Positions 20,581-34,510 of a stretch of DNA of 64,000 nt are shown here, piece after piece. This DNA comes from Torreya grandis (taxonomy: Eukaryota; Streptophyta; Pinopsida; Cupressales; Taxaceae): positions 5,351,501-5,415,500 of the forward strand of contig JARHVA010000223.1 of assembly GCA_037957365.1 (NCBI GenBank). Reading direction: 5' to 3'. A program made the position numbers and the translations under genes. Below the pieces are notes generated by a model. That model had not been told where the DNA came from and did not search any database. It saw nothing but the letters and a program-made list of their open reading frames with translations. Numbering within the stretch: the first letter of the stretch is position 1; each line of letters starts with the position of its first letter.

Positions 20581-23356
20581 CACCAAATTTGAGATTTTGA
20601 AGTAGCTATTAGATTTCAAATAGTGGGTCCCGGTAGATCTAATGGTTGGTGTCTAATCATACCAAATATATCAATGATGCAAGATGATTCAAAAGGTTAA
20701 GGAGCTCAAGAGGCCACCATGTGGCATAAACATATAAAGTAGGTAGACTAATAGTAGATCTTGAGTACAAAGTAGGACTACCAAGTGTCACCAGATTAGA
20801 TACAGTTGATAGTTCAAGGATTAACAAAAAAATTCATCATGATAAAAAATGATCCCTCTATTCCCACTCTTGGGCATGACTAGACTCTATCAAGATTGAG
20901 CTTGTAACCTTTTAAGATGTATACAAAACTATTTTCATTATTCTAGTATAGTGTGAACATGTTAGTTTGATTTGCATATATGGTAGAAATATCTCCCTTG
21001 TCAAGTCCTAATCTCACCTAGTTACTAGTTGATCTTGTTATGTAGGTCATGTTTAGTGTTCAAATATATTTTGATCAAATCTCACATGTGGATACTTTGA
21101 CTGGTTAATGTCTTGTATTAGACCTGCCCATCACTTCCCTTAGCTTCTGATCATTTGGTGAACCTCTACATGAAATAATGATGTATGATAGATATTTGGA
21201 GTCTTGGATCTAGTCTTTTGCTTGTCTCATTAGTGTTAGATAGGAGCTCAAATAGAGTGGATCAACCATTTTTTAGGTGCATCACCATTGTTAGCTTAGG
21301 TTTCCCTTTCAAGTTATATCTCTCTCCCTTTTCCCTTCTCATTAGTAGGTTTAGTGTAAATGGGCTAAATTATGCATCTGAGGAGCTAGCCTCATTGAAA
21401 ATCCTAGATGTCTGATCCTATTATAGGATACCCACAGCCTAGGGTCAGTCCTATGTTGAGCTATATTTATAAGTAGAAATTGAACACTTCTGCTTCTAGC
21501 TAGGGTGCAATCTAGACCTCTAATAGTAGCATTTTATTGCATCAAGGTTGGCATAACATAGAATAATATATAACATGTTTATCAACTAATTTATACAAGA
21601 AATATAATATATCCCAATGTTACATGTTTAGTAATAGAAAGTGATACTTGAGTTAAATTTTATATATTGTATCTAAGTGTCTTTAGGAAAGGAAGACTAC
21701 ACATATTGAATTTATCTTTATTGTCTACCATGATTACTTGTATTTTTTTTCTTTCCATAAAATCACTAATGGCCAAAGGTTCCACCTGTTAATAGTGAGT
21801 CATTATAGGATCTTTAGGAATTGAGATTACAACATTGTCATGCTTAAGTGATTATAACCTAGGATTTTGATATCTTACTAGATATATCAATTTCTAAAAT
21901 ACACAATATACAATAAGTTAAAAATTATATCTTAATGTAATGCATTTATTTTTGTATTTACATTAATTTTATGATACTTTCCAAATTCATTTTCATTATA
22001 GACTCTTGGTAGATGTTTGAAGTCATGATTTTAATGGATGTTAACATGATCAATTGAATATCAAGTAAATTTATTAATATTCGACTTTGATATTCAAAAA
22101 AACCTTAAATATTTTCAATATAAATTAAATAAATCATAGTATTATTTGTAGTATCTTTTTTTTATTATTCAGTGGCATATATTTATTCTTGGTGGGCACG
22201 TGGCATTCACTAATACTTAGAGAAGTATGAATAGTAAGACAAGATGTATGAGTCTCATGTGAGAGCATGTTTTTTGCTCAAATGATCACACAAAAAATAT
22301 GATCAAAATATTGTTAATTCTTTTACAGGATTTTTTCTTTGAATAAATGTAAAAGGTCATTACTAAAGATATATTGTTGTTATAGATCTTACATGTAACA
22401 TTTAGACCTAAGAATATGGTTATAAATGCTCCCATTTGGACCTTGTTGAATAGATGGGATATATTAAAATTCATCAAGAGGTACACTATTAGTAATATAT
22501 TGGTCCAATAATACATCTTGTAACATGAAATATGTATATTAGGATCCAGTAGGTAACTTATTAAACCAATCTAAGGCATCACCAATGAAGCTTCTAGGAA
22601 ATAACTTAAGAAATAAATTACTACAATGAGCATAGTTTCTTATAGAATAATAAATGGCCTTGATAAAAATTATCTCCATGTTCATCAAAAAAATGAAATA
22701 TGGGCATGAAAAAACCATGAGGGAGAGGAGTATTGACTAATCATGAGTAAGTAGATTAGAAATTATTGCATTAAAATCAATCCTATCATGGGTTGATGAC
22801 GAAAAGGAGTATTGACTAATCATGAGAAATTTAATTAAAATTTATAGTATCATAATCATGATTATCATGGGATAACTCATAAATAATTTTAAAACTATGT
22901 ACTTTTCTTTATGATTCACTTATTTCATGCATCATGGAAACTATCTCATAAATATTAACAATAGAACTCTTAATAGGTTCATTCAATAGACACAAATTAT
23001 TATTGATTTCAAACATAAGTATTCTTATAAAGCTAAAATTAGAAAGTGAATAATCAACAAAAATCATAGAAACATCATCAAGATTACAAGAAGAATGACA
23101 TTAAGTACTTATTTTATCATTTTCACAATTTTAGAAAAGAAGGATTTTACATCTCATTTTTCTTAAAATTTCAAATAATATCATCATTATGCTTTTCATA
23201 TGTAAAATAAAAATTTAGATAATTCAAAACATGCATATTTTCCTTCAATAAATATGTATTATTCACAATGCAAGATTTCATGTTGCTAATATAAACCATG
23301 AAGTAAGCTAAGAACTTACATGATTTATGAAACAAGAAAATGTAGACAAAAAATTT

Positions 23357-24240
23357 TGGTATAAGCCTTGTTATTACAATGTTTTTAATATTATTTTGTG
23401 CCTATATATTATCACTTCAAATTAAGGGCTTATTAGCACTTTTTGTGTATTTTTGACACTCTCCTTATTTTTTGTATGATCATATGGTTCTCTTTTTATA
23501 TCTTTTTGTTTACTATTGTTCATTTTATGCCCATGGGATTATTTTCTTTGTCCACTTTGTCTATATTTGTTTCTTATTTTGGGACAAAAAATTCAATCCT
23601 TTCAATTTTCCCTATGTGGAAATGATAGTTCTAGTGTTTCTATCTTCTTCTTTTTGTTGGCCCTTCTACTTTTTGTCATGTCCTTTCAATGTTTGGATCT
23701 ATGTTTTAATTATTTGCCCTTGTATTCATCTATCTTTACATTCCAATACATATTTAATTCAAACATTAAAAACCTATGTATACAAATTATTTATGATAAT
23801 TTTAATAACAAAGATCATTTAAGTTCTTAAGAAGTTTCCAAAGGGTATATATTACTAGTCATTTAATTTTTTAACTCTAGGCATACTCTACATTGATGTA
23901 TTACTCATCAAAGGCTTTCATCAATTCTTGGTTCCTTTTGTACTAAAATAATGGCTAGGTGAATGTGCATGTATTTACATCTCACACTTAGGAAATAGGA
24001 GGTTGAAGGCCTCACTTGATTTATTAATTCACACTACACTTGAACTACAAGGGGTCTAATTATGTCATGCAAGATATGTAGTGAAACTCCTTTATGTTTT
24101 CCTAGCCTAGTTACTTCTTCCCTTAACCTTTTAAAATATGTTTTTTTGTTTATAAATATAGGTCAATAGATTTGAAGAGAAAAATAAAACACTTATTCCC
24201 ATCAATTATGCAAAGTGTAATTATAAACAAGCATGGCATC
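23357..24240 (+). repeat. dispersed repeat R1, partial copy
   Basis: Starts TGGTATAAGCCTTGTTATTACAATG-like and matches, in order, blocks of 34511-35739 and 61095-62360: the TATAAGGCTTA start, the C/T-rich region with TTTTGGGACA, the GGCACACTCTACATT block, and the CCCATCAATTWTGCA block. It lacks the last ~350 bp. The overlapping hydrophobic frames at 23443-23830 reflect its T-rich composition and are not genes. Probably an old LTR fragment of a gypsy-type family. Confidence 0.55.
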
Positions 24241-25414
24241 TAACTACAAAAAAACATGAAAAAAAACAAATTCAAAAATTGATAATAATATAAAAATGAT
24301 GCAAAGAACATAAATGATGATAAAAATTAGTCGGCATTATTCTTACCCTAGACATGAATAACAGAGGCATTATTCCTCTTGTTGTGGAATTAGAAGTTCA
24401 AATTTAGCACATAGTCAGCTACATGCCTGAATGGTCTAGATCAAAATTCAAAAATCATAAATCCATATAAAGTGTTATTATTCCTTTACATTTTTTTCTC
24501 TTTCAAACTCAATTTTCATTTTATAATTTTATTTTTGCATGTTTCCTATTTTTATACATTATGACATATGGAATTATTGCTTTACCTTGTTAAATGGTAT
24601 ATCTTCCTTGTGAAACATTTTATATTATTGTTAATGGTAATTCACCTAAACTAAAATAAGGATAAAATATAAGAACATGTCTAAAAGAGGAAAAAAAAGG
24701 AAAGCCTAAAAATTAGAGCTAAAATAAGCATAACAATAAACCCTAGGGGGAATAAGAGCATCAAAACTATAGGTTGGGTGATCAAAAATAGATGGATTCA
24801 CCAAAATGTTTTACAAAAAGAGCATATGAGTTTTTAAATCACTATTCCAAATATGTAAAATTATGGCACAAATGAGTTCTTGATAAATATAAAAATAAAT
24901 AATAAATTCATATCTACCTAGGGCCAAGTATGGAATGATAAGTATAATGAATTGTAAATAATTATTAGCAATGAAAGAAAAGAGAAAAATAGATAAATAA
25001 TTGAAATGAAAACATATGAGTTTTAACAATGTATAAAAATGCAAAGAGGAAGGTTTTAGATTTTTAAAGCCTAAAATCAAAAAGTTAGATTGTGTCCTAT
25101 GGAGATTAATAGAATCAACCACTACCAATTATAATCAACTAGAATCATAAGGATGATTAAGTTATCTTTTTGAAAATTGTGGTTTCCTACTATAATTAAG
25201 TAAATTTTAAACTCCACTATTTGAAACTTTCTAGGATATTTTATCCTCAACAAATGCATAAATGTGTCTCTCTAATTTACAAATAGGCATGTGTGTCTCT
25301 TCTTAAAGTATCCCTAGTCACAAATATATACCAAATAAATGTTCAGTAAATTAGATCAAGCCCTTAAGAGGGTTACCACTACATATTATGTATGATTAGA
25401 ATCAATTCAATGTA

Positions 25415-25499
<85 letters not shown>

Positions 25500-25568
25500 A
25501 TATTGTGAGTGTTCCTAGCCCAAGTGAGATAAATGACTTCACCTTCTTTCCATAGATAATCAAATTTT

Positions 25569-25600
<32 letters not shown>

Positions 25601-26730
25601 GATATTATGCATGTTCCCAACCCAAGTGAGATAAATGACTTCACCTTCTTTCCATAGATAATCAAATTTAACTACATGAATATTTACTTAAGCCTTGTCT
25701 TGTAAAAAGTGTAGTATGAAACAATGTAAAAGCCTTAATATCAATTGAAATTTTTGAAGGGTAAAAATTAAAAATTTGGAGTATGCATAAGACTTTTAAA
25801 ATGACTTGATACTTATGATTACTTATTATTAAAATACCTGAGGATTATTTGTATATATATACTTCTAAAATTATAATTAAATACCTATTGAAATCTAATA
25901 TAACACAATAAAAGAGGGAAGAGACTAAAAACAATCCCACATAAAAATTAAATGAGAAAAAGTGTAAAAGGTCCCATGTAGGAGAAATGATTGTTATTGG
26001 TAGCAGTCGATTATGATTATACCAAAATCAATGACTGTGGATTATGGTTAAGATAGAAAAATAATTGGATAATAAAGGAAGGGGATCCCCAAGCATATGA
26101 AAACATAAGGTAGAGATGAAATAGAATAAAATAAGGATAGGGCCACACAAATAGTAAAAGATAAGTGAAAACACATGAAAAACTAGTAATAAGTATGTAA
26201 TTTGAACAAACAATCCATATGCATAAAACCACACTAAAAACATTACAATAATAATTCTTGTACCAAAACTAGGTGTATATAAAGGGAATAAATAAAATAT
26301 TATATAAATACACATGATACATACCTTGTAATTTCAATGTCATTAGCATGTTTTTGTGCATATGGATCATTAGCTTAGATTAGGTTCTTATTGGTGACTT
26401 TTGTTGTGTTTGTGATGGTCTATTATTCTCAATGTGGCCATGTGATGTTTGTGTTCCTATGATTTTATCTCCACTATATTTTTTATGAGTGTTTTGATCC
26501 ATATTATTCGTTCTCTACTTATGAATTTATCATTTTATAATATTATAATAGTTTCAATGTTAATCTAGCCTATATTGGAATGTTTCAATGCCAATCATTT
26601 TAATTTTTGGTCCCCTTTGTCCCTTAGGTTGAAGTTATTATTACTTTACCATATATTATTTGATTTTAAATCCTATTTATATGCTAATTTATGTTCCAAT
26701 AAGTCCCTAATTTGAATATAATAAGCCTAT
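24241..26730. other. no recognisable gene
   Basis: AT-rich, stops in all frames; holds the TA microsatellite duplication at 25419-25675. Nothing else supported. Confidence 0.5.
25419..25675. repeat. (TA)n microsatellite with tandemly duplicated 77-bp unit
   Basis: A TA tract at 25419-25497 is followed by a 77-bp unit (25497-25573), a shorter TA tract (25574-25599), and a second copy of the unit (25599-25675) differing at only a few bases. The whole [TA tract + unit] block was duplicated. Confidence 0.9.
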
Positions 26731-26735
26731 ATATA
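26731..26735. repeat. El-4 target duplication, left (ATATA)
   Basis: ATATA before the left LTR, matched at 33618-33622. Low complexity, so supportive only. Confidence 0.45.
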
Positions 26736-27949
26736 TGTAATCACTTAAAAGTGGTATTTGAGTACTGAGTGCTACTTGAGACTACCTATCCCTAGTTTAT
26801 CCCTAGACCTATCTTAGATCCTATTATCACACTTATATAGCCTTTGTGTAATCCACAAGCATCCTTAATCATCCTTAAAGCATTCTCAAATCCTCATTTC
26901 TTGATCCTAGCCCTTCTTGCCTAGTGTTCTGCCACTTGGACACTAGTGCCACATGGCACTAGTGTCCCAATAATGGTGATAATGTCCTTTCCATATATTT
27001 TTAACAAAAAAATATGTTTTCAAATATAGAACCTTCTAACCTCAGCCTATACCTCTTTAAGCACCTGCACAAGCATCAAAATAACATAGATACATGACTT
27101 TTAGCCCTCTAACCACTATTTGGAAATAAAACAAAAAATACACATTCAAAATTAGAATAAGTTATGCATAATTAATGTCATCAATCCCTATTCTTTCCTA
27201 CTTATACATACTACCATCTATAGTAGTCCTAAGCTTAGATTACCCAAATTTTCAATGTCAAGCACCTTCAAGGATCTCAAGGCCACTATCATACTAGTTT
27301 CACTTACACTTGCACCACCACTTAGGTGGTGGGAACTACATCAGGCATGATCCCTCCCTATAGTATTGGTATGTAGGAAACTCTCATCACAATGAGGTGT
27401 TGAGGATGTCTAGCTTACCCCACTAATAAACACACTTTTTAGCTTATATCAACCACATGCCCTAGATATATAGAGGATTAAGGTTTACTCATAAAATCAA
27501 TCATAGAAGGTAAAATATAAGGTTTTAGGACTCATGCACATAGGAATAGACCTCATATATCTAGACATAGGTGCACCCAAAAGCTTGGGATAATCTTGTA
27601 TGGAGGACACTACTACCAATTTAAGGATAATACCACCACATTTCCAATAATGATGTTATTTCTCAATTAGGTCACTACTGTCCAAGAGAGGTTCTAACAT
27701 TGGGATCCTATTTGTAACACTCAAACTAGCTTTTACCTCAGTTTTCAACCTCTAGATCATCCATCTCAATGGTTTTCTATCTAAGTTATTACTTACACTA
27801 TTAATTATTAATTTTATAAAGGTAAAAGTTATTCAATTTTGTAATAAATTAATGGATATATTTATTGCATATTATTACCTTAATTTAGTCTACTCAACTC
27901 TTTAACAAACATAGGATTTACACTTGTTAAATCCTAGAATGTCAAAACA
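26736..27949 (+). repeat. El-4 left (5') LTR
   Basis: Starts TGTAATCAC, ends GTCAAAACA; pairs with 32383-33617. Contains a perfect 13-bp inverted repeat at 26938-26967. The bases after it (TGGTGAAGC, 27951-27959) begin with TGG as a tRNA primer site would, but I cannot assign the tRNA. Confidence 0.75.
26938..26967. repeat. inverted repeat in El-4 left LTR
   Basis: Arms GGACACTAGTGCC and GGCACTAGTGTCC pair perfectly around an ACAT loop. The right LTR has related but longer arms at 32587-32601 and 32622-32636 around 20 bases. Confidence 0.8.
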
Positions 27950-28799
27950 TTTGGTGAAGCTTACTTACTTTGAATATTTCACAAACCCTAACCCTTAGAT
28001 AGCCCTAGGATTTACATTTTCATCATTCAAATTTTAGATCCATACATTTTTAGAAGAAGTGTATACTTTTTTTTGAAAGTTTAATACTTTTAGTTGCATG
28101 CTTTGTCACTTTAATTTGGAATGAACTCAAAAAAGACATAAACACATGTATAGATGATATTTTATATCAATTAAAATGTATGTCACATCTAATTCTATCT
28201 CTATCATGATATTTTTCTCTTACGAGGAATTCAATTAATAAATAAAGCAATACATACATATAGGATTTATTACATAAGCTAACAACCAAGTTTTAAGTTT
28301 CAATGTCATATCTTCTACACATGAAAGCATCTCCTTCTCCTCCTCATCTCTATGAGGATGATAACTACTTTCCCTCTAACCAGGTCCATGCTATCAATTC
28401 TCCATTATATGAAGCATCTTATGCCATTATCACTCATCTCCATACTCATCCTATTCACACCTCTTCCCTAGAGGGTGTGTGCCTACATGTTGAATAAAAA
28501 GTAACCAGGGTTTGTACTTGTGAGAATCTAAGGGGTCAAATTATCAATATGAGAAAGCTAATATCAAAATTATAGAATTAAAATCAATTATTAATTAAAT
28601 AGTCACATTATCAACGAATGACATTACATGTACATAGTCTTTAGAATATGCTAGTGTAAACAATGTGTATGTATCTACACCTAGCAAAGTTATGCCTAAC
28701 ACTCTTTCATATCCAAATCATAAATCACAACAAAGTACATCTAAAAATAGTGATTCAAAAATTACTAAAATATGAAATAAGAGTTAAATTGAGGTACTA

Positions 28800-28995
28800 A
28801 GGGAAGTGACTCAAGTTAATTTGATCAACCTACCTCCTTTATACCCAATGAGGAGACCTAGATATTATTATGCATATCATAGAATGCATGGGGACCACAC
28901 CAATTCATTTTTCACATTGAAAATTAAAATACAATAGATAATGGATATAAATTACTCACATAGTGACACTCATCCAAACAAGATACAATGGCACA
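28800..28995 (+). pseudogene. gypsy gag zinc-finger-like remnant
   Basis: The frame reads PPLYPMRRPRYYYAYHRMHG, then DHTNSFFTLKIKIQ and a stop. It corresponds to the plant Gypsy gag pattern C-x-Y-H-x-x-x-G-H-x-T-x-x-C-x-x-L-K-x-K-I-Q, with the cysteines lost. It lies about 850 bp into El-4, the expected place for the end of gag. Nonfunctional. Confidence 0.5.
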
Positions 28996-31900
28996 TCTAC
29001 AAATTTAAAAAGGATCAAATTAAGAAATAGTACAAAAATGGTTGCTAAAGCATAACTCAGAACAACAAAAGGTTCACACAGCACAATCATAGAAAAATAG
29101 TACAATAAGCATAGGTAAATAAAGTTAAATATGCAAACCTACCTCTCCAAAATGAGGCTCAACTTTCAAATCAGTATGGGTTTGGTCAAAAATATCTAAA
29201 ACAGTTTGATTATCATGGTCAAGGTTTGTGCAAATAGGCCCAAGGCATCACTAATCCTATTTTAGAATTTGATAATTTTGGTTAATAAGGCTTGGGATTT
29301 ATTGAACATCCTAAGGAAAATCATTCAAAGTTATAGTTTATTAGGGAAAAATATCTAGATACATAGGAAATGTTACAGAAAGATCAAGAACTTAAGTTGT
29401 AAAGTCAAAATCATGATAAGCCAATAAGCATTCGCAAAAAAGGCTTTCTAGAAAAAGAGCCTATATATCACCATATGCCTACAATAATCATAGTTTCAAA
29501 GGGTAAAATCACAATCAATATTCTAAATCATAATTCAAAAATGTTAACTCCATTGTATGAGGTAATTCCATCTAGCATTATGGGTTATTATGTTTTTGAT
29601 GATGAATAATACTCAAATTTATACTACAACGCCATTATATTAAAACATAGTAATCACATTGCATGAAATATTACCATTCCTATTTTTTACACAAGCCATA
29701 ATGATAGTGAGTCTCCCATGAGACTCATCGGTTAGTATTTTCCCTCCCTTAATGTACATACTTTCCTTCTCTCTTGCTCCTTGTACATAGTTCATTTTCA
29801 TGTTGCTTGTACATAGATTATATCTAGAAAATATAAAAGCAATATAATATGTCAAAAAACATAAAAACATTCAAATATTTACTTAGAAAACATAAAATTA
29901 TAGATTGTATGCATTGTCATGTTTACATTTATTATATTTTCTAGACACTGCATACGATATTTATCTTAGTATAGTTAGTTTTATCATACATACATGTTTA
30001 ACTTGATCTCATCAAGTTCTTATAGATTGATATAGGACTTAGATCCACTACCCTAATCCAAAATTTATATTATCTACCTACTGGGGGCATCTACATAGGT
30101 ACATGGGTTCTTCACTTGACACATTCGCCCATTTGGGGGTACCCTATACATAGTTTTTTATTATTAGGTTCTATTTTTCTATACTCTAAATTAGAGATTT
30201 AGAATTGTTATATCTTGATATTGATCATGCTACACTTATATTTTTTGCTGGCTATTTCTACTTTAAACTCAAAATATATGCATCCTCTCTCTTACACATA
30301 TTTATATTACATAGTCATACATACTTTTTTTTCTAGCTTTCCTAGTTTATAATTGATTGTATCTCTATGCTTCTTCTATTCAAGGGCATTTGAATACTCC
30401 TTTGCTCTTTGGCTCTATGCCACTTTTATTACAATATGTATGATTTGGACATATGCCCATATCCTTGTGTGTACCTTCTTGATATGTATGTAGACATTTA
30501 AAACATTTCATTCTATGTGGGTCTTATCCAACTTTTTTGTGCTTGCATATATGTACATTTGAACATGTCCTTGTATGTCTTATTTTCTTAGATTTAGTGA
30601 CATATGCCCATGTCCCTTGTATTGTGGCCCCTTGGATTACTTTTCATGCCTCATGTGTGTTTTATGTATGCTTTATTATATGCATCATGGCCATGACACT
30701 TATCTCTTACTTGTTACACACTCTATTTTTAGATGCCATGAAGAACCTCATGCATCTCCCCTTCTACTTGGGTGTTATGATGGACATCATGCCCCATCCC
30801 CCTAGGTAGTTACTTAGTTTTTACTCATATTTATTGTTACATACATTATTATATATATATATATATTGACACCCTTGTGGATGCTAGAGATGGCATACAT
30901 CTTACATTATAAATTTATGCTCTAATTATCTTAAATTCCAATGTTATGTATGCACATTATATTGGATTATTATGTAGTTATCATATATACTCTAGCTAAC
31001 ACACATTTTGTAAATATTTTTCTTTTGAGGACAATTCTTATATAGGTTCAACAACTCCCCTAAAAAAGATTCATAGAGATCAAGATCATGTATTTCACTC
31101 ACAATACATTTTCAGCACACATTTTCATATTACATAAAATTAGACTCAGGGAAACACATTGGGAAAATAGTGATGTAGAGAGCAGCACAATTACATGGAA
31201 ACCATACCATAAGGATACTAGCACCCAAATTAGGACACCATCACCATATTTCAAGTAATGATACTATTTTTTAAGACATAATGCTACTATCTAATAGCCT
31301 CAATTTTATAAAAACCCAGATTGACCAAAAAAGTATAGTAGGTACAGTATAGGTTTGCATAAACTCAATTATAGGTATATTAATTTTGTTCATATTAATA
31401 CTAGTTTAACTTATATTAATACCAGTTCACTCAAATTAGGGTCATCATTCATAGCATGACCATTCCCATTTTTAATTCAGATACTCAAATATAGATTATT
31501 ATAGCTTAGTCCAAAATCCATATGCTCAAATATTAGATTTGGGGATATATGTGAGACACATTGTTTACATATGCTCACTTACACACTAGTTGATTAGATA
31601 GAATGACAAATTCCATGTCATTCTCTATTTTTCATACATATGACATCATATTCTAAGTTTTACACTAGTTTCATGCCTTACTCCATTTGCATTAGTTGGC
31701 ATTCTTGAGTGGCCTGAAGCTACCTAATGTACCCAAGTGGTCATAGAGCTAACATACCCAGCTAGATGTTTCCAGTTACATTGTGTAGTTTTAGTTTTAG
31801 ATTCATCTACTACACATGTGTTATAAATTATGGATTCCTATCCTACTTGAGTTTTTGATCCACCTACATTATAGAGTTGGACACACCATTAGTCTAATCC

Positions 31901-32382
31901 AAGCTATTCATAGGTCATGATCAACCAAGTAGGGGTGGGCAATGATGGAATCAAAATTGGATTGAGTTATTGAGCCACCCACACATGAGGATTGAACAAG
32001 ACATCCAACTATTCCAAGCTATTCACCAATTGATCACTATATACATGCATACACATAGGTTATCACTAAGTTTATACATTAGCTCACATACTGAGGGAGG
32101 TGTATTTATTCCTTTCCTCTCTCCTATTTATTTACCCAACTTTACTCAATTTTACTTCTTTACTCATATTAGTATCTTAATTTTGATATCTCTTAAGGAT
32201 AAATTTATGCACATTTCATTTGTAGGACATGTATTGGATCATGCTTCACATACTCAGACATAACTTCACATACTCAGACCTCACATCACAGGATTCACCT
32301 CTTAAGTAAGTCTAAGTACACTCTGTTTTCCTTTATCCTTATCATTTCACTTTGATGCATTTATAGAATAAGTGGGGGAAAT
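28996..32382 (+). other. El-4 internal remainder, non-coding
   Basis: No RT, integrase or RNase H motif found on either strand. TGGGGGCAT at 30082-30090 and TTTGGGGGTA near 30132 are typical of non-coding sequence after the gypsy polyprotein. A short TA tract lies at 30850-30867. The hydrophobic overlapping frames at 30537-30809 look like composition artefacts. Confidence 0.5.
32370..32381 (+). other. El-4 polypurine tract
   Basis: AGTGGGGGAAAT immediately precedes the right LTR. Confidence 0.7.
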
Positions 32383-33617
32383 TTTAATAACCTAAAAGTG
32401 GTATTTGAGTTCTAAGATTGCTACTTGAGACTACCTATCCCTAACTTATCCATATACATATCATAGAGCCTATTATCACACTTATCTAGCCTTTGTGTAG
32501 GCCATAAGTGTCTTTAATCATCCATAAAATAGTCTTAGACCCTCATTTCTTGATCTTGGCCCTTTGTGCCTAGTGTTCTTCCACTTGGACACTAGCACCA
32601 TGATAACAACACTAGTTCCACATGGTGTTAGTGTCCCAAGAATGGTGTTAATATCCTTTCCCTTTTTTTTTCACAAATATATATCTTTTCAAATCTAGAA
32701 CCTCTTAGGGTCAGCTTAGACCTCTTTTATCACCTACATAAACATTAAAATAGTATAAATACATTAATATCAGACTTTTAACCACTAGATGGAAATTAGA
32801 TGCAAAATACAAATTCAAACTCAGAACAAGTTGTGCATAATTAAGGTTATCAATCCCTATTCTTCCCTACTTTTGCATACTACCATCTATAGTAATCCTA
32901 AGCTCAAATTACCTAGATTTCAAATCTTAAGCACATTCAAGGCACTCAGGGCTACTATCATACTATATTTACTTTTACTTACACTAGCACTTAGGTGGGG
33001 AGAACTATATTAGGCTTGATCCCTCCTCAGAGTATTGGTATGTAGGAAACTCTCATCATAACAAGGTGTTGAGGATGTCCAGCCTACCCCACTAATAAAC
33101 ATACTTTTTAATTTATATCAACCAGATGCCCTAACTATATCAAGGATTAGGGTTTACTCATAAAATCAGTCATAATAGGTGAAATATAGGGTTTTAAGGC
33201 TCATGCATGTAGGAACATACCTCAGAGATATACACATAGGGGCACCTAGAAGCTCAAGACAGTCTTACATAAAGGACACCAATACTAATATAAGGATACT
33301 ACCAACACATTTCTAAGAATGGCACTATTTTATAATAGGGTGATATTATATAGGAGAGGTTTTGACATCAATATCCTATTTTTGACACTTAGACAAACTT
33401 CTACCTTAGATTTTAACCTCTAGATCATCTATCTTGGTGATTTTCCAGCTAAGTTCTTTCTTTCACTATTTATTACTATTTTTACAAAGGTCAAAATTAG
33501 TCAATTCTATAACAAATTAGTGGCTATATTTATTTCTTATTATTTCCCTCATTTAATCTACTCATCTCTTTAAAAAACATAGTATTCACACTTTTTAAGT
33601 CCTAAAATGTTAAAATA
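32383..33617 (+). repeat. El-4 right (3') LTR
   Basis: Mate of 26736-27949; terminal TG is now TT and terminal CA is TA. It shares the CTACTTGAGACTACCTATCC block, the GCCTAGTGTTCT block and the AGGTGTTGAGGATGTC block with the left copy. Confidence 0.75.
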
Positions 33618-33622
33618 ATATA
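33618..33622. repeat. El-4 target duplication, right (ATATA)
   Basis: Mate of 26731-26735. Confidence 0.45.
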
Positions 33623-34510
33623 TAAAGGTACTCTAATGAATTTCACACATAGTGTATGTAGGCTAAATATAATCAACAATATAAATATCTTGTAATACAA
33701 TAAAAGATATAAGATCATATTAGATATAATTCACATATAATGCATCATTCCATAAAGTGGTACAAGGCTATGGATAAGGGGCATGTATGAAGGAGGTTGA
33801 AAGTGGATCTAACAAGGGAAAATACACATATAAGTGGCATGCATAAGCCTAAATATATCCAAGATGTCATAGGATATTATCTAAGAGGTTTAAATTAAAC
33901 TAACAAAATTAAAAATAATGTCATTATGTAGTAACTATGAGATATGTAATGTAAGGTTTGTAAGGGTTTAATTAGATGGAAACCATAAGGTGTCAATAAA
34001 GGTAAAAACCATGAAAAGATATAAATTTACTAATGATTATAAGTTAATATGAGTATGGAAGACAATAACATACCAATATAATATATCCACCATAATAAAT
34101 AAATAAATAATATAGGTTTAGGTCACTTACCTTAGGTTGACTTCTTGGCATATCAATCTCCCCTTGGCTCAAGTGGTAGTTTATGATAGATGTTATAGGT
34201 GAAGCTAAATCTATAAATAATACATAATTACCCTTAATTGGGAACTCTAAATATTATGTGTACATTTTTGGCCTAGCTTCTCTTCTTGAAATATCCAAAG
34301 GTATTGTGTAAACAAGTATACATGAAGTGTAAGCTCCTTAACCCTAATTCCTATTCTTAAAACTAAGGTGGATTTGTGTGCATTAGAGTAGATTTGATTT
34401 ATTTCATATGAAAAATGAAAAATTAAAACCTTATAAATACAACTCAAAACCCAAAAATCCAAAACTGAAACTTATATGATGTCATCAACTTGGCTGTAAA
34501 CACCTAAGTT
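33623..34510. other. no recognisable gene
   Basis: AT-rich sequence between El-4 and repeat R1; nothing supported on either strand. Confidence 0.5.

Larger units (their letters stand above)
14871..23356. other. long stretch without recognisable genes
   Basis: AT-rich with dense stops on both strands. Contains imperfect repeats at 16080-16520 and 20320-20580, listed separately. A purine tract AGGGGGAGAG near 15788 resembles an LTR-element polypurine tract, but I could not pair it with LTRs. Otherwise I see nothing supportable; it is probably decayed retroelement sequence. Confidence 0.5.
26736..33617 (+). mobile_element. El-4: very old gypsy-type LTR element
   Basis: Two direct repeats of about 1.2 kb (26736-27949, 32383-33617) flank 4.4 kb. 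The purine tract AGTGGGGGAAAT sits directly before the right repeat, giving plus orientation, and ATATA flanks both outer ends. LTR identity is roughly 80% by eye, so it is much older than the Copia elements. The internal region has a gag zinc-finger-like remnant near 28.9 kb and then, from about 30.08 kb, non-coding sequence with TGGGGGCAT motifs. There is no sign of RT or integrase in the 1.1 kb between, so it was probably a gag-only non-autonomous form. Confidence 0.75.

Noticed and set aside
23443..23830. Three overlapping hydrophobic frames
   Set aside because: Composition artefact of a T-rich repeat (R1); not kept in the other R1 copies.
25418..25612. (IY)n minus-strand frame
   Set aside because: Translation of a TA microsatellite.
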